Assembly: GCF_024380015.1 (NCBI RefSeq)
Contig: NZ_CP101508.1
Coordinates: 2,976,902-3,040,901, forward strand
Direction of reading: 5' to 3'
Source: Photobacterium atrarenae
GTDB taxonomy: Bacteria; Pseudomonadota; Gammaproteobacteria; Enterobacterales; Vibrionaceae
DNA length: 64,000 bases
Shown piece after piece: positions 7,740 through 18,649 of the stretch (positions are counted from its first letter, which is position 1; the number at the start of each line of letters is the position of its first letter). The notes beneath the pieces are model-generated. The model did no database searches. It had not been told where the DNA came from and saw only the letters and a list, made by a program, of their open reading frames with translations. Made by a program: the position numbers and the translations under genes.

Positions 7740-8468
7740 TTACTGCTTGGCTGCACGCTGAATCGCTTCGGCATTGAGCTCAGCCAACTTGGCTTCCATA
7801 GCCTCACGGCAGGTATTCGACAACTGACGCACATCTTCTTTGGTATAGCCTTCGGTCGAAATCGGCGGCATCACTTCAACAATCACCACCCCGTTGTCCC
7901 AACGGCTCATCTTCACATGTTCGGTCGAACTACAGACAATCGGCACCACCGGCACGCCGGCACCGATCGCAGCGTGAAACGCCCCGGTTTTAAATGGCAA
8001 CAGGCCACGGCCGCGTGAGCGGGTGCCTTCCGGGAACATCCACACCGACACCTGGCGTTGCTTGATTTTCTCAACCACCTGGCCGATGGTCCCGGCCGCC
8101 TTACTGCGATTGGCGCGGTCAATCAGAATATTGCCGGTCAGCCAGTACAACTGGCCAAACAACGGCATCCAGACCAGGCTTTTCTTGCCCACGGTGACAG
8201 TACGGGGCATCACCGCACCGGAGACCGTGAACAAATCAAAATTGTTCTGATGGTTGGCGACATAAACGCTTGAGCCGACCTGATGCGCCCCTTCAGCATA
8301 GCGGATTTCCAGCTTGATCCCGAATACCCGGGACATCTTGCTGAACAGACGACCGAAGGTATGCACATGCTTCGGGTTCCGGGGACTCAGCAAACAGTAA
8401 CCGCAGCCAAACACAAACATCACTACGGCAAACATTGCGATCGCAATTACTCGCAATACAAAAATCAT
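7740..8468 (-). CDS. plsC: 1-acyl-sn-glycerol-3-phosphate acyltransferase
   Basis: Acylates lysophosphatidic acid to phosphatidic acid at the inner membrane. The 242 residues start with a membrane segment (IFVLRVIAIAMFAVVMFVFG), then show the NHQNNFD acyltransferase motif (NHX4D) and the FPEGTRSRGRG substrate-binding motif. Start ATG 8468 has a GAGGAGAG ribosome site; the 33-residue extension to 8567 lacks one. The gene follows parC, as in enteric bacteria, but a strong terminator separates them. Confidence 0.93.
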   Translation of the reverse strand: MIFVLRVIAIAMFAVVMFVFGCGYCLLSPRNPKHVHTFGRLFSKMSRVFGIKLEIRYAEGAHQVGSSVYVANHQNNFDLFTVSGAVMPRTVTVGKKSLVWMPLFGQLYWLTGNILIDRANRSKAAGTIGQVVEKIKQRQVSVWMFPEGTRSRGRGLLPFKTGAFHAAIGAGVPVVPIVCSSTEHVKMSRWDNGVVIVEVMPPISTEGYTKEDVRQLSNTCREAMEAKLAELNAEAIQRAAKQ

Positions 8469-8565
8469 GAAACTCTCCTCAGCGTACAAGCGTTCGCTAG
8501 TATACTCAGAGAGCAGGAAATTACACCTCTTTCGTGGAGAATTTACGCAGTTCTGGCCGCAAGGC

Positions 8566-8594
8566 ACAAAAAAGCCCTCGACTGAGGGCTTTGA
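8566..8594 (-). terminator. Terminator of the parE-parC transcript
   Basis: AAAGCCCTCA pairs with the complementary arm around a 3-base loop and is followed on the minus strand by six T. It lies 25 bases after the parC stop. Confidence 0.88.
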
Positions 8595-8619
8595 TATTTA
8601 TCATGATGCATAGATTGAA

Positions 8620-10887
8620 TTAAGCTTCATCCGCACTGCCGCCCGGCAGCTCAATTTCCATCCGGGTCACCCGCTGCAAGCCACGGGGCAGCATGGTGCC
8701 GCGACGGCCGCGCTCACCACGGAAGTTGTCCAGATCCGTTTGCTTAAGCCCCAGCTTGCGCTTCCCGGCGTAGAGCGTGATCTGGGCATTGGCCGGCAAC
8801 ACCGCCAGCTGCGACAGGAACTCCTCGCGGGCCTTCGACCGGGCGGCCGGAATATTGATGATCTTATTGCCTTTGCCTTTGCCCAGCTGCGGCAACTCCT
8901 TGATCGGGAACAGCAACATCCGGCCTTCATTGGTGATCGCCAGGATCTCATCCTGCTCGATATCGCCAATCACCTGCGGCGCCATCACTTCGGCATTTTC
9001 CGGCACCGTCAGCAAGGCCTTTCCGCTCTTGTTCTTCGACACCATATCTGTGGTCTTACAGATAAAGCCGTAACCGGCATCAGAGCCCATCAGCCATAGC
9101 TGATTATCTTCAGCCATCAGCACCTGACGCATACTGGTACCCGGTGACAGGTTCAGGCGGCCGGTGATCGGCTCGCCCTGGCTCCGGGCCGACGGCAGGG
9201 TATGGGATTCCAGCGCATAGCTGCGACCATCTGTTGCCAGGAAGATCGCCGGCAGGTTGCTCTTGCCCCGGGCATGGGCCTGGTAGCTGTCCCCGGACTT
9301 GTAGCTCAGCGTGGTCGGGTCCACTTCGTGGCCCTTGGCATGACGGATCCAACCTTTCTCCGACAACACCACAGTGATCGGCTCACTCGGCACCAGATCA
9401 CGCTCGGTCAATGCCTTGGCTTCCTCGCGCTCGACCAGCGGCGAGCGGCGGTCATCACCATACTTCTCAGCATCGGCCAACAGCTCTTTCTTGATCAGCG
9501 TATTCAGGCGGCGCTCTGAGCCCAGCAGCTTCTCCAGCTTATCGCGCTCTTGCGACAACTCGTCCTGCTCACCGCGGATCTTGATCTCTTCCAGCTTCGC
9601 CAACTGGCGCAGCTTGATTTCCAGGATCGCATCGGCCTGGATTTCGGTCAGGCCAAAACGGGCCATCAGCTCGGCTTTCGGATCATCCTCAGTGCGGATG
9701 ATCTCAATCACTTCATCAATGTTGAGGTAGGCCACCAGCAAACCTTCAAGGATGTGCAGGCGGGCCTTGACCTTGTCCAGGCGGTATTGCAAGCGGCGGC
9801 GAACCGTCTCGCGGCGGAAGGTCAGCCACTCACCAAGGATCTCCACCAGACCTTTCACCTGCGGGCGACCATCCAGTCCCAGCATGTTGAGGTTGACCCG
9901 GTAGCTCTTCTCCAAGTCCGTCGAGGCAAACAGGTGGTTCATCAGCTGCTCGCAGTCAACCCGGTTGGAACGCGGGACAATGACAATCCGGGTCGGGTTT
10001 TCATGATCCGATTCATCGCGCAAATCATCAACCATCGGCAGCTTCTTGGCCCGCATCTGGTTGGCAATTTGCTCCAGCAGCTTGGCGCCGGAAACCTGGT
10101 GCGGCAACGCGGTGATCACGATATCACCGCTATCTTTATGCCAGACCGCGCGCATCTTGATGCTGCCGCGACCGGTACGATAGACCTTCTTCAGCTCACT
10201 GCTTGGCGAGATGATCTCCGCCTCGGTCGGATAATCCGGCCCCTTGACGAAGCCCATCAGCTCGTCCAGATCAGCTTTCGGATTCTCAATCAGGTGCACC
10301 GCCGCCTGTGCCACTTCGCGGGCATTGTGGGGCGGGATATCGGTCGCCATCCCCACGGCGATCCCGGTCACCCCGTTGAGCAGAATATGCGGCAGGCGCG
10401 CCGGCAACATTTTCGGCTCTTTCATGGTGCCGTCAAAGTTCGGTAACCAGTCAACGGTGCCCTGGCCCAGCTCACTCAGCAAGACTTCCGAGAAACGGGA
10501 CAGGCGCGATTCGGTATAACGCATCGCCGCGAAGGATTTCGGGTCGTCCGGTGCGCCCCAGTTGCCCTGGCCGTCCACCAGCGGGTAACGGTAAGAGAAT
10601 GGCTGCGCCATCAGTACCATGGCTTCGTAACAGGCCGAATCACCATGGGGGTGGTATTTACCGAGCACGTCACCAACAGTCCGCGCCGATTTTTTATACT
10701 TAGCCGTGGCCGACAGTCCCAGCTCGGACATCGCATAGACGATCCGGCGCTGCACCGGCTTGAGGCCGTCGCCGATAAACGGCAGGGCACGATCCATGAT
10801 CACGTACATGGAGTAGTTGAGATAGGCGTCTTCGGTAAACTTCCGCAGCGGAAGCTGTTCAACGCCATCCATTGAGACATCAGTCAT
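8620..10887 (-). CDS. parC: DNA topoisomerase IV subunit A
   Basis: Cuts and rejoins DNA in the enzyme that unlinks daughter chromosomes. The 755 residues open with [22 protein letters not shown]. The quinolone-determining segment [11 protein letters not shown] is wild type, with Ser 84 and Glu 88 matching E. coli Ser 80 and Glu 84. The catalytic tyrosine is Tyr 124 in [11 protein letters not shown]. The C-terminal third is the beta-pinwheel DNA-wrapping domain (GRSYALESH and similar blades). parE lies 108 bases upstream on the same strand. The frame is intact. Confidence 0.98.
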   Translation of the reverse strand: MTDVSMDGVEQLPLRKFTEDAYLNYSMYVIMDRALPFIGDGLKPVQRRIVYAMSELGLSATAKYKKSARTVGDVLGKYHPHGDSACYEAMVLMAQPFSYRYPLVDGQGNWGAPDDPKSFAAMRYTESRLSRFSEVLLSELGQGTVDWLPNFDGTMKEPKMLPARLPHILLNGVTGIAVGMATDIPPHNAREVAQAAVHLIENPKADLDELMGFVKGPDYPTEAEIISPSSELKKVYRTGRGSIKMRAVWHKDSGDIVITALPHQVSGAKLLEQIANQMRAKKLPMVDDLRDESDHENPTRIVIVPRSNRVDCEQLMNHLFASTDLEKSYRVNLNMLGLDGRPQVKGLVEILGEWLTFRRETVRRRLQYRLDKVKARLHILEGLLVAYLNIDEVIEIIRTEDDPKAELMARFGLTEIQADAILEIKLRQLAKLEEIKIRGEQDELSQERDKLEKLLGSERRLNTLIKKELLADAEKYGDDRRSPLVEREEAKALTERDLVPSEPITVVLSEKGWIRHAKGHEVDPTTLSYKSGDSYQAHARGKSNLPAIFLATDGRSYALESHTLPSARSQGEPITGRLNLSPGTSMRQVLMAEDNQLWLMGSDAGYGFICKTTDMVSKNKSGKALLTVPENAEVMAPQVIGDIEQDEILAITNEGRMLLFPIKELPQLGKGKGNKIINIPAARSKAREEFLSQLAVLPANAQITLYAGKRKLGLKQTDLDNFRGERGRRGTMLPRGLQRVTRMEIELPGGSADEA

Positions 10888-10995
10888 CGTGGGGTATTCC
10901 GTTCAATCATTCTTGGTGCGCCGCCGGTCCAAGAACCAGCGGCGAATATCTTGAGTCTGCGGGCGTGATGGCAACCCCGCTCAGCGGCCAGCCGC

Positions 10996-12879
10996 TTACA
11001 CTTCGGCCATGTCCCCTTTCGACTGCAGCCAGTGACGGCGGTCTTCCGCCCGCTTCTTACCCAGCAACATATCCATCATTTCCGAGGTTTGCTGATCGTC
11101 ATCAATCGTCAGCTGAACCAGGCGACGGGTATTGGGGTCCATGGTGGTTTCACGCAACTGCATCGGGTTCATTTCACCCAGACCTTTAAAGCGCTGCACG
11201 TTGAGCTTGCCGCGTTTGCCGCTCAGGCGCTCGAGAATGCCTTCTTTCTCGGCTTCATCCAGCGCGTAGTACACCTCTTTGCCCTGATCGATCCGATACA
11301 GCGGCGGCATGGCAATAAACACGTGACCGGCCCGTACCAGCGCCTGGAAGTGCTTCATAAACAGCGCACACAGCAGGGTCGCGATGTGCAGACCATCGGA
11401 GTCCGCATCCGCCAGCACACAAATTTTACCGTATCGCAGGCCGCTCAGATCGTCGCTGTCCGGGTCAATCCCGAGCGCGACGGAGATATCGTGGACTTCC
11501 TGCGAGGCCAACACTTGATCGGCCGAGACTTCCCAGGTATTCAGGATTTTTCCGCGCAGCGGCATGATAGCCTGATAATCGCGATCCCGCGCCTGCTTGG
11601 CTGAGCCACCCGCCGAGTCCCCCTCAACCAGGAACAGCTCGGTCCGGCTGAGATCCTGCTGTGAACAGTCAGCCAGTTTCCCCGGCAGGGCCGGGCCCGA
11701 GGCGATTTTCTTGCGCACTACCTTTTTACTGGCGCGCATCCGGCGCTGGGCATTGCTGATACACACTTCGGCCAGTTGCTCGGCCAGCTGCGGCCGCTCA
11801 TTAAGCCACAGGCTGAAGGCATCTTTGACCACCCCGGAGACAAAGGCGGCACACTGACGGGACGACAGACGCTCTTTGGTCTGACCGGCAAACTGCGGAT
11901 CCTGCATTTTCACCGACAGCACGTAGGCACAACGGTCCCAGATATCATCGGCAGTCAGCTTGACCCCGCGCGGCAGCATGTTGCGAAATTCACAGAACTC
12001 ACGCATGGCATCGAGCAGCCCCTGACGCAGGCCGTTAACATGGGTCCCGCCCTGAGCAGTCGGGATCAGGTTGACGTAACTTTCCGTCAGCAGCTCGCCG
12101 CCTTCCGGCAGCCACAGCAAGGCCCAGTCGGCCGCTTCGGTCTGGCCGCTGAACGCACCGGTAAACGGTTCTTCCGGCAGCAGGGTATACCCCTTGACGC
12201 CTTCGGCCAGGTAGTCTTTCAGGCCGTCTTCATAGCACCAGCGCAGGACTTCATCATTGACCTTGTCAGTAAAGATGATCTCCAGCCCCGGACACAGCAC
12301 CGCTTTGGCCTTGAGGACATTTTTCAGGCGTGAAACAGAGAATTTCGGGCTGTCGAAGTACCGGGCATCGGGCCAGAAATGCACCCGGGTCCCTTTGACC
12401 CGGCGGCCACAGGTGCCGATCACTTCCAGCTCAGAAACCTTGTCCCCGTGCTCAAAGGCAATCTGGTAGATCTGACCATCACGCTTGACGGTCACTTCAA
12501 CCCGGTTCGACAGGGCGTTGACCACCGAGATCCCGACCCCGTGCAGCCCCCCGGAGAACTGGTAGTTCTTCCCGGAGAATTTCCCCCCGGCATGGAGCTT
12601 ACACAGGATCAGTTCAACCCCGGACACCCCTTCTTCCGGGTGAATATCCACCGGCATCCCCCGGCCGTCATCAATCACCTCAAGGGATTGGTCGGCGTGA
12701 AGGATCACTTCCACTTTACGGGCATGTCCGGCCAGCGCCTCATCGACACTGTTATCGATGACTTCCTGGCCAAGGTGGTTCGGCCGCGCCGTGTCCGTGT
12801 ACATCCCGGGACGACGTCGTACGGGCTCAAGGCCATTGAGAACCTCAATGGCGCCAGCGTTATAGCTCTGATCTGTCAT
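10996..12879 (-). CDS. parE: DNA topoisomerase IV subunit B
   Basis: The ATPase subunit of topoisomerase IV. The 627 residues begin AIEVLNGLEPVRRRPGMY and contain the GHKL ATP-binding residues in EVIDNSVDEA and DGRGMPVD, the transducer domain, and the TOPRIM metal site EGDSAGGSAKQ with DADSDG. An intact partner for the downstream parC. It lies after yqiA with a 140-base gap, so it may have its own promoter. Confidence 0.98.
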   Translation of the reverse strand: MTDQSYNAGAIEVLNGLEPVRRRPGMYTDTARPNHLGQEVIDNSVDEALAGHARKVEVILHADQSLEVIDDGRGMPVDIHPEEGVSGVELILCKLHAGGKFSGKNYQFSGGLHGVGISVVNALSNRVEVTVKRDGQIYQIAFEHGDKVSELEVIGTCGRRVKGTRVHFWPDARYFDSPKFSVSRLKNVLKAKAVLCPGLEIIFTDKVNDEVLRWCYEDGLKDYLAEGVKGYTLLPEEPFTGAFSGQTEAADWALLWLPEGGELLTESYVNLIPTAQGGTHVNGLRQGLLDAMREFCEFRNMLPRGVKLTADDIWDRCAYVLSVKMQDPQFAGQTKERLSSRQCAAFVSGVVKDAFSLWLNERPQLAEQLAEVCISNAQRRMRASKKVVRKKIASGPALPGKLADCSQQDLSRTELFLVEGDSAGGSAKQARDRDYQAIMPLRGKILNTWEVSADQVLASQEVHDISVALGIDPDSDDLSGLRYGKICVLADADSDGLHIATLLCALFMKHFQALVRAGHVFIAMPPLYRIDQGKEVYYALDEAEKEGILERLSGKRGKLNVQRFKGLGEMNPMQLRETTMDPNTRRLVQLTIDDDQQTSEMMDMLLGKKRAEDRRHWLQSKGDMAEV

Positions 12880-13020
12880 ATATACGGAAATTTACGAGAA
12901 AATTTTTGCCACAATACTCAGTAACCCCAGCCCGGTTGTCAAGCTGAGGGTCCGGATAAGGGCCACAATTGTGAGTCGCGCTCCACCCGCCGGGCCGCTT
13001 TCAGCGCCGGCCAAGTCAGG

Positions 13021-13602
13021 TTATAACCCAAGGAACGCAATGATTTCTGAAGGAAAACGATCGAATCCGACGAAACTGTGGTCGCCCCCCGGCTCCACCG
13101 TCTGTTTGCAAGCGGCATACTTGGCCACGGCCTGGCGATAGTCCAGCACTTCGTCGCCTTCCTGCTGCAGCAGCCAGAAACGCGCCGGGGCAGCTATGTC
13201 AGCCACATCCAGTTGCCGGAGCTCATTCATATGCTGCGGTTGTAGCGTATAGCGCTCGCCGGTATACGGATTTTGCTGTTCCCCCAGATAATCGGCCAGC
13301 AACTCGTATGGTTTCACCGCCGGGTTCACCAGCACCGCCGGTAAATCATAACGCTGGCTCAGCCAGGTCGAAAGATAGCCGCCGAGTGAGCTGCCCACCA
13401 GACCAATCCGGTAGTTCGGCAAAGCGGACGCAACCCGTTGATCGATCAACTCAGCCGCCGCTGCCGGGTAACATGGCAATTGTGGGATCTCGACCCGGAT
13501 ATCCGGCCGGTGCAGGCGGCAGTAGTCCGCCATCTGCTGCGCTTTCAGTGACTGCGGCGAGCTGTTAAAGCCATGCAAATACAGAAGCAGGGACGGTTTC
13601 AT
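13021..13602 (-). CDS. yqiA: YqiA-type esterase
   Basis: A 193-residue alpha/beta-hydrolase-fold esterase. LLYLHGFNSSPQS forms the oxyanion turn, VGSSLGGY is the nucleophile elbow, and GDEVLDYRQA and GGDHSF carry the acidic and histidine residues. The length equals that of E. coli YqiA. The start ATG 13602 overlaps the cpdA stop by one base (TGATG), showing translational coupling; the TTG one codon earlier is less likely. Confidence 0.92.
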   Translation of the reverse strand: MKPSLLLYLHGFNSSPQSLKAQQMADYCRLHRPDIRVEIPQLPCYPAAAAELIDQRVASALPNYRIGLVGSSLGGYLSTWLSQRYDLPAVLVNPAVKPYELLADYLGEQQNPYTGERYTLQPQHMNELRQLDVADIAAPARFWLLQQEGDEVLDYRQAVAKYAACKQTVEPGGDHSFVGFDRFPSEIIAFLGL

Positions 13603-14426
13603 CAATATCCTCCGGCATCAAATTGCGGCTGAAACTGATCGCCCGCGATCCGGAAGACCTGGGTGATCACTTCGCCCTGATTGGTCAGCTCCAGATAGCG
13701 CCAACCCGGGTTTTGCGGATCGAGCGCAAAGTCATGCGAGTCCGGTAAAAACTGAATACAGGTCGACGGCGTCGCCAGCACCCGAACCCCGCGGCACAGC
13801 CGGTCCAGCTCCTGGTGAATATGACCGCACAGAATGGCCTGGACCTGCGGATAGCGATCCACGACCTGCCAGAACGCTTCGGCATTGTGCAGCTTGTGCT
13901 GATCCAGCCAGGTACTACCGGCTTCCAGCGGATGATGGTGCAGCAGCACCAGGGCATGGCGCTCAGGGTGGGCAGCCAGCGCTTGCTCCAGCATGTCGAG
14001 CTGGGCCAGGCTGAGTTCGCCGTGAGGCACGCCCTGGACCTGGCTGTCGAGCAGGATCACCTGCCAGTGCGCGCCGGCCAGCACCTGCTGACACGGCTTG
14101 ATCTGCGGCGACGGCAAGACGGCGCGCATGCTCGGCTGATAGTCATGATTACCCGGCAGCCAGAAGCACGGCTGGGACCAGCGGGCAATCCCGTCGCTAA
14201 AGCGCTGATAGGACTGCTTGGTATGATCCTGTGAAATATCACCGGTCGCCACAACAGCATCAAACGGCCGGGCAGCCGCATCCACAGCATCCAGCACTGC
14301 GTGGAAACTGTCCCGGGTTGCGACACCCAGCAGACTACCTGCCGCATCGGCAAATAAATGGGTATCGGTGATTTGAAGGAGAACCACGCTGTCGGGGTTC
14401 GTCTGCGGCAGAGAATACGTCTGCAA
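13602..14426 (-). CDS. cpdA: 3',5'-cyclic-AMP phosphodiesterase
   Basis: Hydrolyses cAMP to AMP and so tempers CRP signalling. It is a metallophosphoesterase of 274 residues with the metal motifs in order: QITDTHLF, GDIS, PGNHD, LLHHHP and CGHIHQE. The start codon appears to be TTG 14426; no in-frame ATG gives a complete N-terminus. That start matches the N-terminus of CpdA relatives, but the ribosome site is weak. The order yqiB-cpdA-yqiA-parE is the classical one. Confidence 0.94.
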   Translation of the reverse strand: MQTYSLPQTNPDSVVLLQITDTHLFADAAGSLLGVATRDSFHAVLDAVDAAARPFDAVVATGDISQDHTKQSYQRFSDGIARWSQPCFWLPGNHDYQPSMRAVLPSPQIKPCQQVLAGAHWQVILLDSQVQGVPHGELSLAQLDMLEQALAAHPERHALVLLHHHPLEAGSTWLDQHKLHNAEAFWQVVDRYPQVQAILCGHIHQELDRLCRGVRVLATPSTCIQFLPDSHDFALDPQNPGWRYLELTNQGEVITQVFRIAGDQFQPQFDAGGY

Positions 14427-14456
14427 AACGTCAAAAACCTTGTTTATTTAATACTG

Positions 14457-14885
14457 TTAACAAACCGATTGTTTGCTGATCCCATGCTTGAGGCAGTAGG
14501 CCAGCCAGTCACCCAAAAAGCGATTGACCTGATATTTTTCATCTTGTTGATGCATTCGCAAATTGGGGTAATCATACCGCGGCTTCAGCCGGGAAATCTG
14601 CTGGGCGGTACACACTTCTGCGACTCTGGCATCATGGTACAGCCTGACCGTCAGCCGGGGGATCAGGTACGAAGGCAACTCGCCGTCCGAGCGCTGCCAC
14701 AGCTCAACCAGCGTGGTGTAGCGGGTTGATTCGGTGATAGCCAGTTGATACTCCAGATCACGAACCTGGTAGACGCACACGTCTCCTACCTGATCACTTT
14801 TTGGCAGTAATGGGAGCAGCTTCGCATAGTTGGTTTCATACAGTCGCATGATACCAGCAAGATCGACGGTGTATCGTTTATTCAA
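14457..14885 (-). CDS. yqiB: DUF1249 family protein YqiB
   Basis: A 142-residue protein of unknown biochemical role, recognised by DUF1249 features: an N-terminal YTVDLAGIMRLYETNYAKLL segment and a central LPRLTVRLYHDARVAEVC-like block (here IPRLTVRLYHD). Always found between nudF and cpdA in enterics and vibrios. No signal peptide or membrane segment. Confidence 0.9.
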   Translation of the reverse strand: MNKRYTVDLAGIMRLYETNYAKLLPLLPKSDQVGDVCVYQVRDLEYQLAITESTRYTTLVELWQRSDGELPSYLIPRLTVRLYHDARVAEVCTAQQISRLKPRYDYPNLRMHQQDEKYQVNRFLGDWLAYCLKHGISKQSVC

Positions 14886-14911
14886 TCGGAGTCCTTAAGC
14901 CTGTGGACTGG

Positions 14912-15544
14912 TTACTGAGTTTGTGCCTGCAAGTCTAAATAGTTTAGTTGCAACCATTGTAGCGCAATGATTGAGGCGGCATTTTCAATTTTACCAGATT
15001 CTACCCACTGGTAGGCTTGCTGACGGGAGACCACACAGACCCGGATATCCTCGCCCTCATGGGCCAGGCCATGGATCCCCCCGGCCTGGCTGCTGTCCAC
15101 CCGGCCGACAAAGACATCCAGCGTTTCCGAACAACCGCCGGAACTGGACAGGTAGCGGGTGATTTTTTTTAACCCGCTGACCGTCACCCCGGCTTCTTCG
15201 GCGGCTTCGCGGCTGACGACGTCTTCGGCGCTCTCGCCCGGCTCGATGATCCCGGCGACAATTTCCAGCTGCCACGGGGTGCAATCAGCGGCCAGCGCAC
15301 CGACCCGGAACTGCTCGAGCAGCACCACCTGATCGGTGGCCGGATCATAAGGCAGCAACGCTGCGGCATGACCGCGTTCGAACAGCTCCCGCTCCAGCGG
15401 CTCGCTCCAGCCGCCGGCAAACAGCTTGTGGCGCAGGCAATATTTCACCATCCGGAAAAAACCCTGGTATGCGGTCTCGGTGGACAGGACCTCGACATCA
15501 GCCTTACTAAAGCCGTCCGGGCCTGATCTTTGCTTATGACTCAT
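14912..15544 (-). CDS. nudF: ADP-ribose pyrophosphatase
   Basis: A Nudix hydrolase cleaving ADP-ribose to AMP and ribose 5-phosphate. The 210 residues hold the Nudix box GIIEPGESAEDVVSREAAEEAG near the centre and end with the family-typical KIENAASIIALQWLQL. Three in-frame ATG codons are available; 15544 is chosen because AAGGGAG lies 8 bases upstream and the N-terminus then aligns with E. coli NudF (209 residues). Divergent from tolC across a 252-base gap. Confidence 0.94.
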   Translation of the reverse strand: MSHKQRSGPDGFSKADVEVLSTETAYQGFFRMVKYCLRHKLFAGGWSEPLERELFERGHAAALLPYDPATDQVVLLEQFRVGALAADCTPWQLEIVAGIIEPGESAEDVVSREAAEEAGVTVSGLKKITRYLSSSGGCSETLDVFVGRVDSSQAGGIHGLAHEGEDIRVCVVSRQQAYQWVESGKIENAASIIALQWLQLNYLDLQAQTQ

Positions 15545-15796
15545 GCTGTTATCTCCCTTTGCCATATATCTTTCCATTCATAGCCGCCGGCAGCAATGGT
15601 TTAATTCAACATTTATGACAAATATTATGATTTTTTTTAAGTCCAAATTTAGAGTTGGATAGATTACAATCACCTATGCGAAAATACATCAGGTTAAATT
15701 CAAGTAAAATATGAGCGATGATCAGTTTCAGGCAAGGTTCCTGGGTGTAGACTGACTATCTTTGCACTGTTTTTGTCAGGATCAGGAAAGGCATCA

Positions 15797-17077
15797 ATGA
15801 AAAAATTGCTTCCGCTTATTATTAGCGTCGCGCTTGGCGGCTTGAGCCAAGCTGCTCTGGCGGACGATCTCGCGGAGATCTACCAACAAGCCAAACAGAA
15901 TGACCCTCAGCTGCTTCGTGCTGCTGCCGATAGAGATGCAGCGTTTGAAGCGATTAATTCATCCCGCAGCCAGCTACTCCCGCAAATCAACCTCGATGCC
16001 GGCTACAATGTGGCCCGGATGGACGGGGACGATGAAGGCTTCAATGGCAGACTACAACTCAGCCAAGCCCTGTTCGATCGCACCAGCTGGGTCAACCTGG
16101 ATATCAGCGAGAAACAAGCCCGCCAGCGGGATGCTTCGTACGCGGTCACCCAGCAAGCCCTGATCCTCCGGGTGGCCAATGCCTACTTTGACGTCTTGCG
16201 GGCAATGGACAACCTCGAGTTTGTCCGGGCGGAAAAAGCCGCCGTCGGCCGTCAGCTGGAACAAACCAAGCAGCGCTTTGAAGTCGGCCTGTCTGCCATC
16301 ACCGACGTGCATGACGCCCAGGCCGAGTACGACAGCGTACTGGCCGATGAAATCCTGGCAGAGAATAGCCTGACCAACAGCTACGAAGGGCTGCGGGAAA
16401 TCACCGGCCAGGCCCACACCGACCTGAGCATTCTTGATACCAAGCGTTTTTCAGCCAGTGGTTCGCAAGCCCGCGTCGCCCAACTGATCAAAGATGCGGA
16501 AACCGAGAACCTGAGCCTGCTGACGGCGCGTATTGCCCAGGATATCGCCCGCGATCAGATCTCCCTGGCAGAAACCGGCCACCTGCCGACGCTGTCCTTT
16601 GACGCCGGTTATGACTATAACGAACTCAACCGCTCGGATGACGGCACCCTCACCGCCGGGATTAACCTGAAACTACCGCTGTATACCGGTGGCCGCGTGA
16701 CCTCCGAAGTGAAGCAGGCCCAGTATTCGTACGTCTCGGCCAGTGAAAGCCTGGAAGGCTCCTACCGCAGCGTAGTCAAGGACGTGCGAGCGTTCTACAA
16801 CAACATCAATGCCTCCATTGGTGCCCTGCGCGCTTACCAGCAATCTGTGGTGTCGGCCCGTTCGGCGCTGGAAGCAACCGAAGCCGGATTTGATGTCGGT
16901 ACCCGGACCATCGTCGATGTGCTGGATGCCACCCGCCGCCTGTATGATGCCAACCGCCAGCTGGCCAACGCCCGCTACGATTACATCATCAGCCAACTGC
17001 AGCTGAAACAAGCCGTCGGCACCCTGAGCGAGCAGGACATCCTCGACGTCAATGCCGGTCTGACCGAAAGCAAGTAA
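15797..17077 (+). CDS. tolC: Outer-membrane channel protein TolC
   Basis: A trimeric outer-membrane/periplasmic tunnel for multidrug efflux and type I secretion. The 426-residue precursor has a signal peptide ending AALA before DDLAEIYQQAK, and two OEP repeats rich in coiled-coil helices, with family motifs NAYFDVLRA and TRTIVDVLDATRRLYDANRQLA. An AGGAAAGG site precedes ATG 15797; the TTG at 15773 is rejected. It is shorter than E. coli TolC and lacks the long C-terminal tail. Divergent from the nudF-parC locus. Confidence 0.96.
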   Translation: MKKLLPLIISVALGGLSQAALADDLAEIYQQAKQNDPQLLRAAADRDAAFEAINSSRSQLLPQINLDAGYNVARMDGDDEGFNGRLQLSQALFDRTSWVNLDISEKQARQRDASYAVTQQALILRVANAYFDVLRAMDNLEFVRAEKAAVGRQLEQTKQRFEVGLSAITDVHDAQAEYDSVLADEILAENSLTNSYEGLREITGQAHTDLSILDTKRFSASGSQARVAQLIKDAETENLSLLTARIAQDIARDQISLAETGHLPTLSFDAGYDYNELNRSDDGTLTAGINLKLPLYTGGRVTSEVKQAQYSYVSASESLEGSYRSVVKDVRAFYNNINASIGALRAYQQSVVSARSALEATEAGFDVGTRTIVDVLDATRRLYDANRQLANARYDYIISQLQLKQAVGTLSEQDILDVNAGLTESK

Positions 17078-17103
17078 CAGCAGAGTCACCGCTGTTCAGA
17101 TCC

Positions 17104-17134
17104 AAAAAAGCGCCATATAAAATGGCGCTTTTTT
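17104..17134 (+). terminator. Terminator of tolC
   Basis: A 13-bp stem (AAAAAAGCGCCAT with its complement) around ATAAA, ending in six T. The A-rich left arm could also serve hldE on the other strand. Confidence 0.9.
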
Positions 17135-17173
17135 ATTGCGTGATTCAGTGCCCGTCAGGCGTCCTGATGCTGC

Positions 17174-18604
17174 TTAGCCGCGCCCACCGCGGATCGCTTC
17201 GATGATCTCGGTGGTCGAGCAGCCGTCTTCAAAGTTCAGGACTTTGACTTCGCCGCCGGCAGCAATCACTTCCTGACCACCGGCAATCTCTTCCGGCTTG
17301 TAATCGCCGCCCTTGACCAGCAAGCTCGGCAGGATTTCACTGATCAGGCGCTGGGGTGTTTCCTCACTGAACGGCACTACCCAGTCCACCGCACCCAGCC
17401 CGGCCAGCACCGCCATGCGGCGATCTTCCGGGTTCACCGGACGCCCCGGTCCTTTCAGTTTCTGCACCGAGCTGTCGGAGTTCACGGCGACAATCAGGCG
17501 ATCGCCCAGCTTGGCCGCTTCATTGAGATAAGCCACATGGCCGGCATGCAGAATGTCGAAGCAACCGTTGGTCATGACCACTTTCTCGCCCCGGGCACGC
17601 GCGGCTTTCACCGCCTGCTTGAGCTGCGCTTCGCTGATCACGCCGTAGCCGCTGTCCTGACTGCCGTGAATGGCGTCGGTCAGCTCGATGGTCGACAGCG
17701 TCGAGGTGCCCAGTTTGCCCACCACCACACCGGCTGCGGCATTGGCCAGCTTACAGGCATCGGAGAGGGATTTCCCGGCAGCAACCGAGGCTGCCAGCAC
17801 CGAAATCACGGTATCCCCAGCACCGGTCACATCGTAAACTTCCTTCGCCTGGGTTGGCATGTGCAGCGGTTCCTGACCTTTCTGCAACAGGGTCATCCCA
17901 TGCTCACTGCGGGTGACCAGCAGGGCATCGAAGTCAAACTGCTCGATCAGCCCCAGGCCTTTTTCAACCAGGTCGTCATCGCTTTTCACTTTGCCGACCA
18001 CGGCTTCAAACTCTGACAGGTTCGGCGTCAGCAGGGTCGCGCCGCGGTAGCGCTCGAATTCGGTGCCTTTCGGATCGACCATCACTGCAACCCCCGCTTC
18101 ACGGGCCAGCCGGATCATGGCCTGGACATGCTCCAGCGCGCCTTTGGCGTAGTCGGACAGGATCACCGCTTTGACATTCGGCAGCGACTGTTGCAGGCGC
18201 GGCAGGATCAGGTCGGCATTCACATCATGGAAGCCTTCTTCAAAATCCAGGCGGATCAACTGCTGACCACGGCTCATCACCCGCAGCTTAGTGATCGTCG
18301 GGTAATCCGGCAGCGACACGAAATCACAGCGCACGTCCAGAGATGATAACTTTTCAGTCAGCGCCTTAGCTGCCTCGTCAATACCGGTCAGACCGACCAG
18401 GCGGGCATGACCGCCAAGGGCCGCGATATTCATCGCCACGTTCGCCGCGCCGCCCGGACGCTCCTCAATCTGATCGACCTTCACCACAGGTACCGGCGCT
18501 TCGGGCGAAATACGCCCGGTCGGGCCGTACCAGTAGCGATCCAGCATCACATCACCAACCACCAGCACACCTGCTTGATCATAATCAGGAAGTGTCAGTT
18601 TCAT
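17174..18604 (-). CDS. hldE: Bifunctional heptose-7-phosphate kinase / heptose-1-phosphate adenylyltransferase
   Basis: Makes ADP-D-glycero-beta-D-manno-heptose for the LPS inner core. The N-terminal ribokinase-like domain (about 1-320) has [15 protein letters not shown] and the [11 protein letters not shown] catalytic motif. The C-terminal nucleotidyltransferase (about 340-476) has [16 protein letters not shown] with the HxGH-type site. 476 residues is standard. It follows glnE on the same strand with a 45-base gap, the order seen in E. coli. Confidence 0.97.
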   Translation of the reverse strand: MKLTLPDYDQAGVLVVGDVMLDRYWYGPTGRISPEAPVPVVKVDQIEERPGGAANVAMNIAALGGHARLVGLTGIDEAAKALTEKLSSLDVRCDFVSLPDYPTITKLRVMSRGQQLIRLDFEEGFHDVNADLILPRLQQSLPNVKAVILSDYAKGALEHVQAMIRLAREAGVAVMVDPKGTEFERYRGATLLTPNLSEFEAVVGKVKSDDDLVEKGLGLIEQFDFDALLVTRSEHGMTLLQKGQEPLHMPTQAKEVYDVTGAGDTVISVLAASVAAGKSLSDACKLANAAAGVVVGKLGTSTLSTIELTDAIHGSQDSGYGVISEAQLKQAVKAARARGEKVVMTNGCFDILHAGHVAYLNEAAKLGDRLIVAVNSDSSVQKLKGPGRPVNPEDRRMAVLAGLGAVDWVVPFSEETPQRLISEILPSLLVKGGDYKPEEIAGGQEVIAAGGEVKVLNFEDGCSTTEIIEAIRGGRG

Positions 18605-18649
18605 TATTATCTCCGGGATAGAAAAAACGGAAAAATACTACCACAAGCC

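Noticed and set aside
9550..10446. 298-codon rightward open frame opposite parC
   Set aside because: Antisense shadow of parC with the same composition artefact and no domain.
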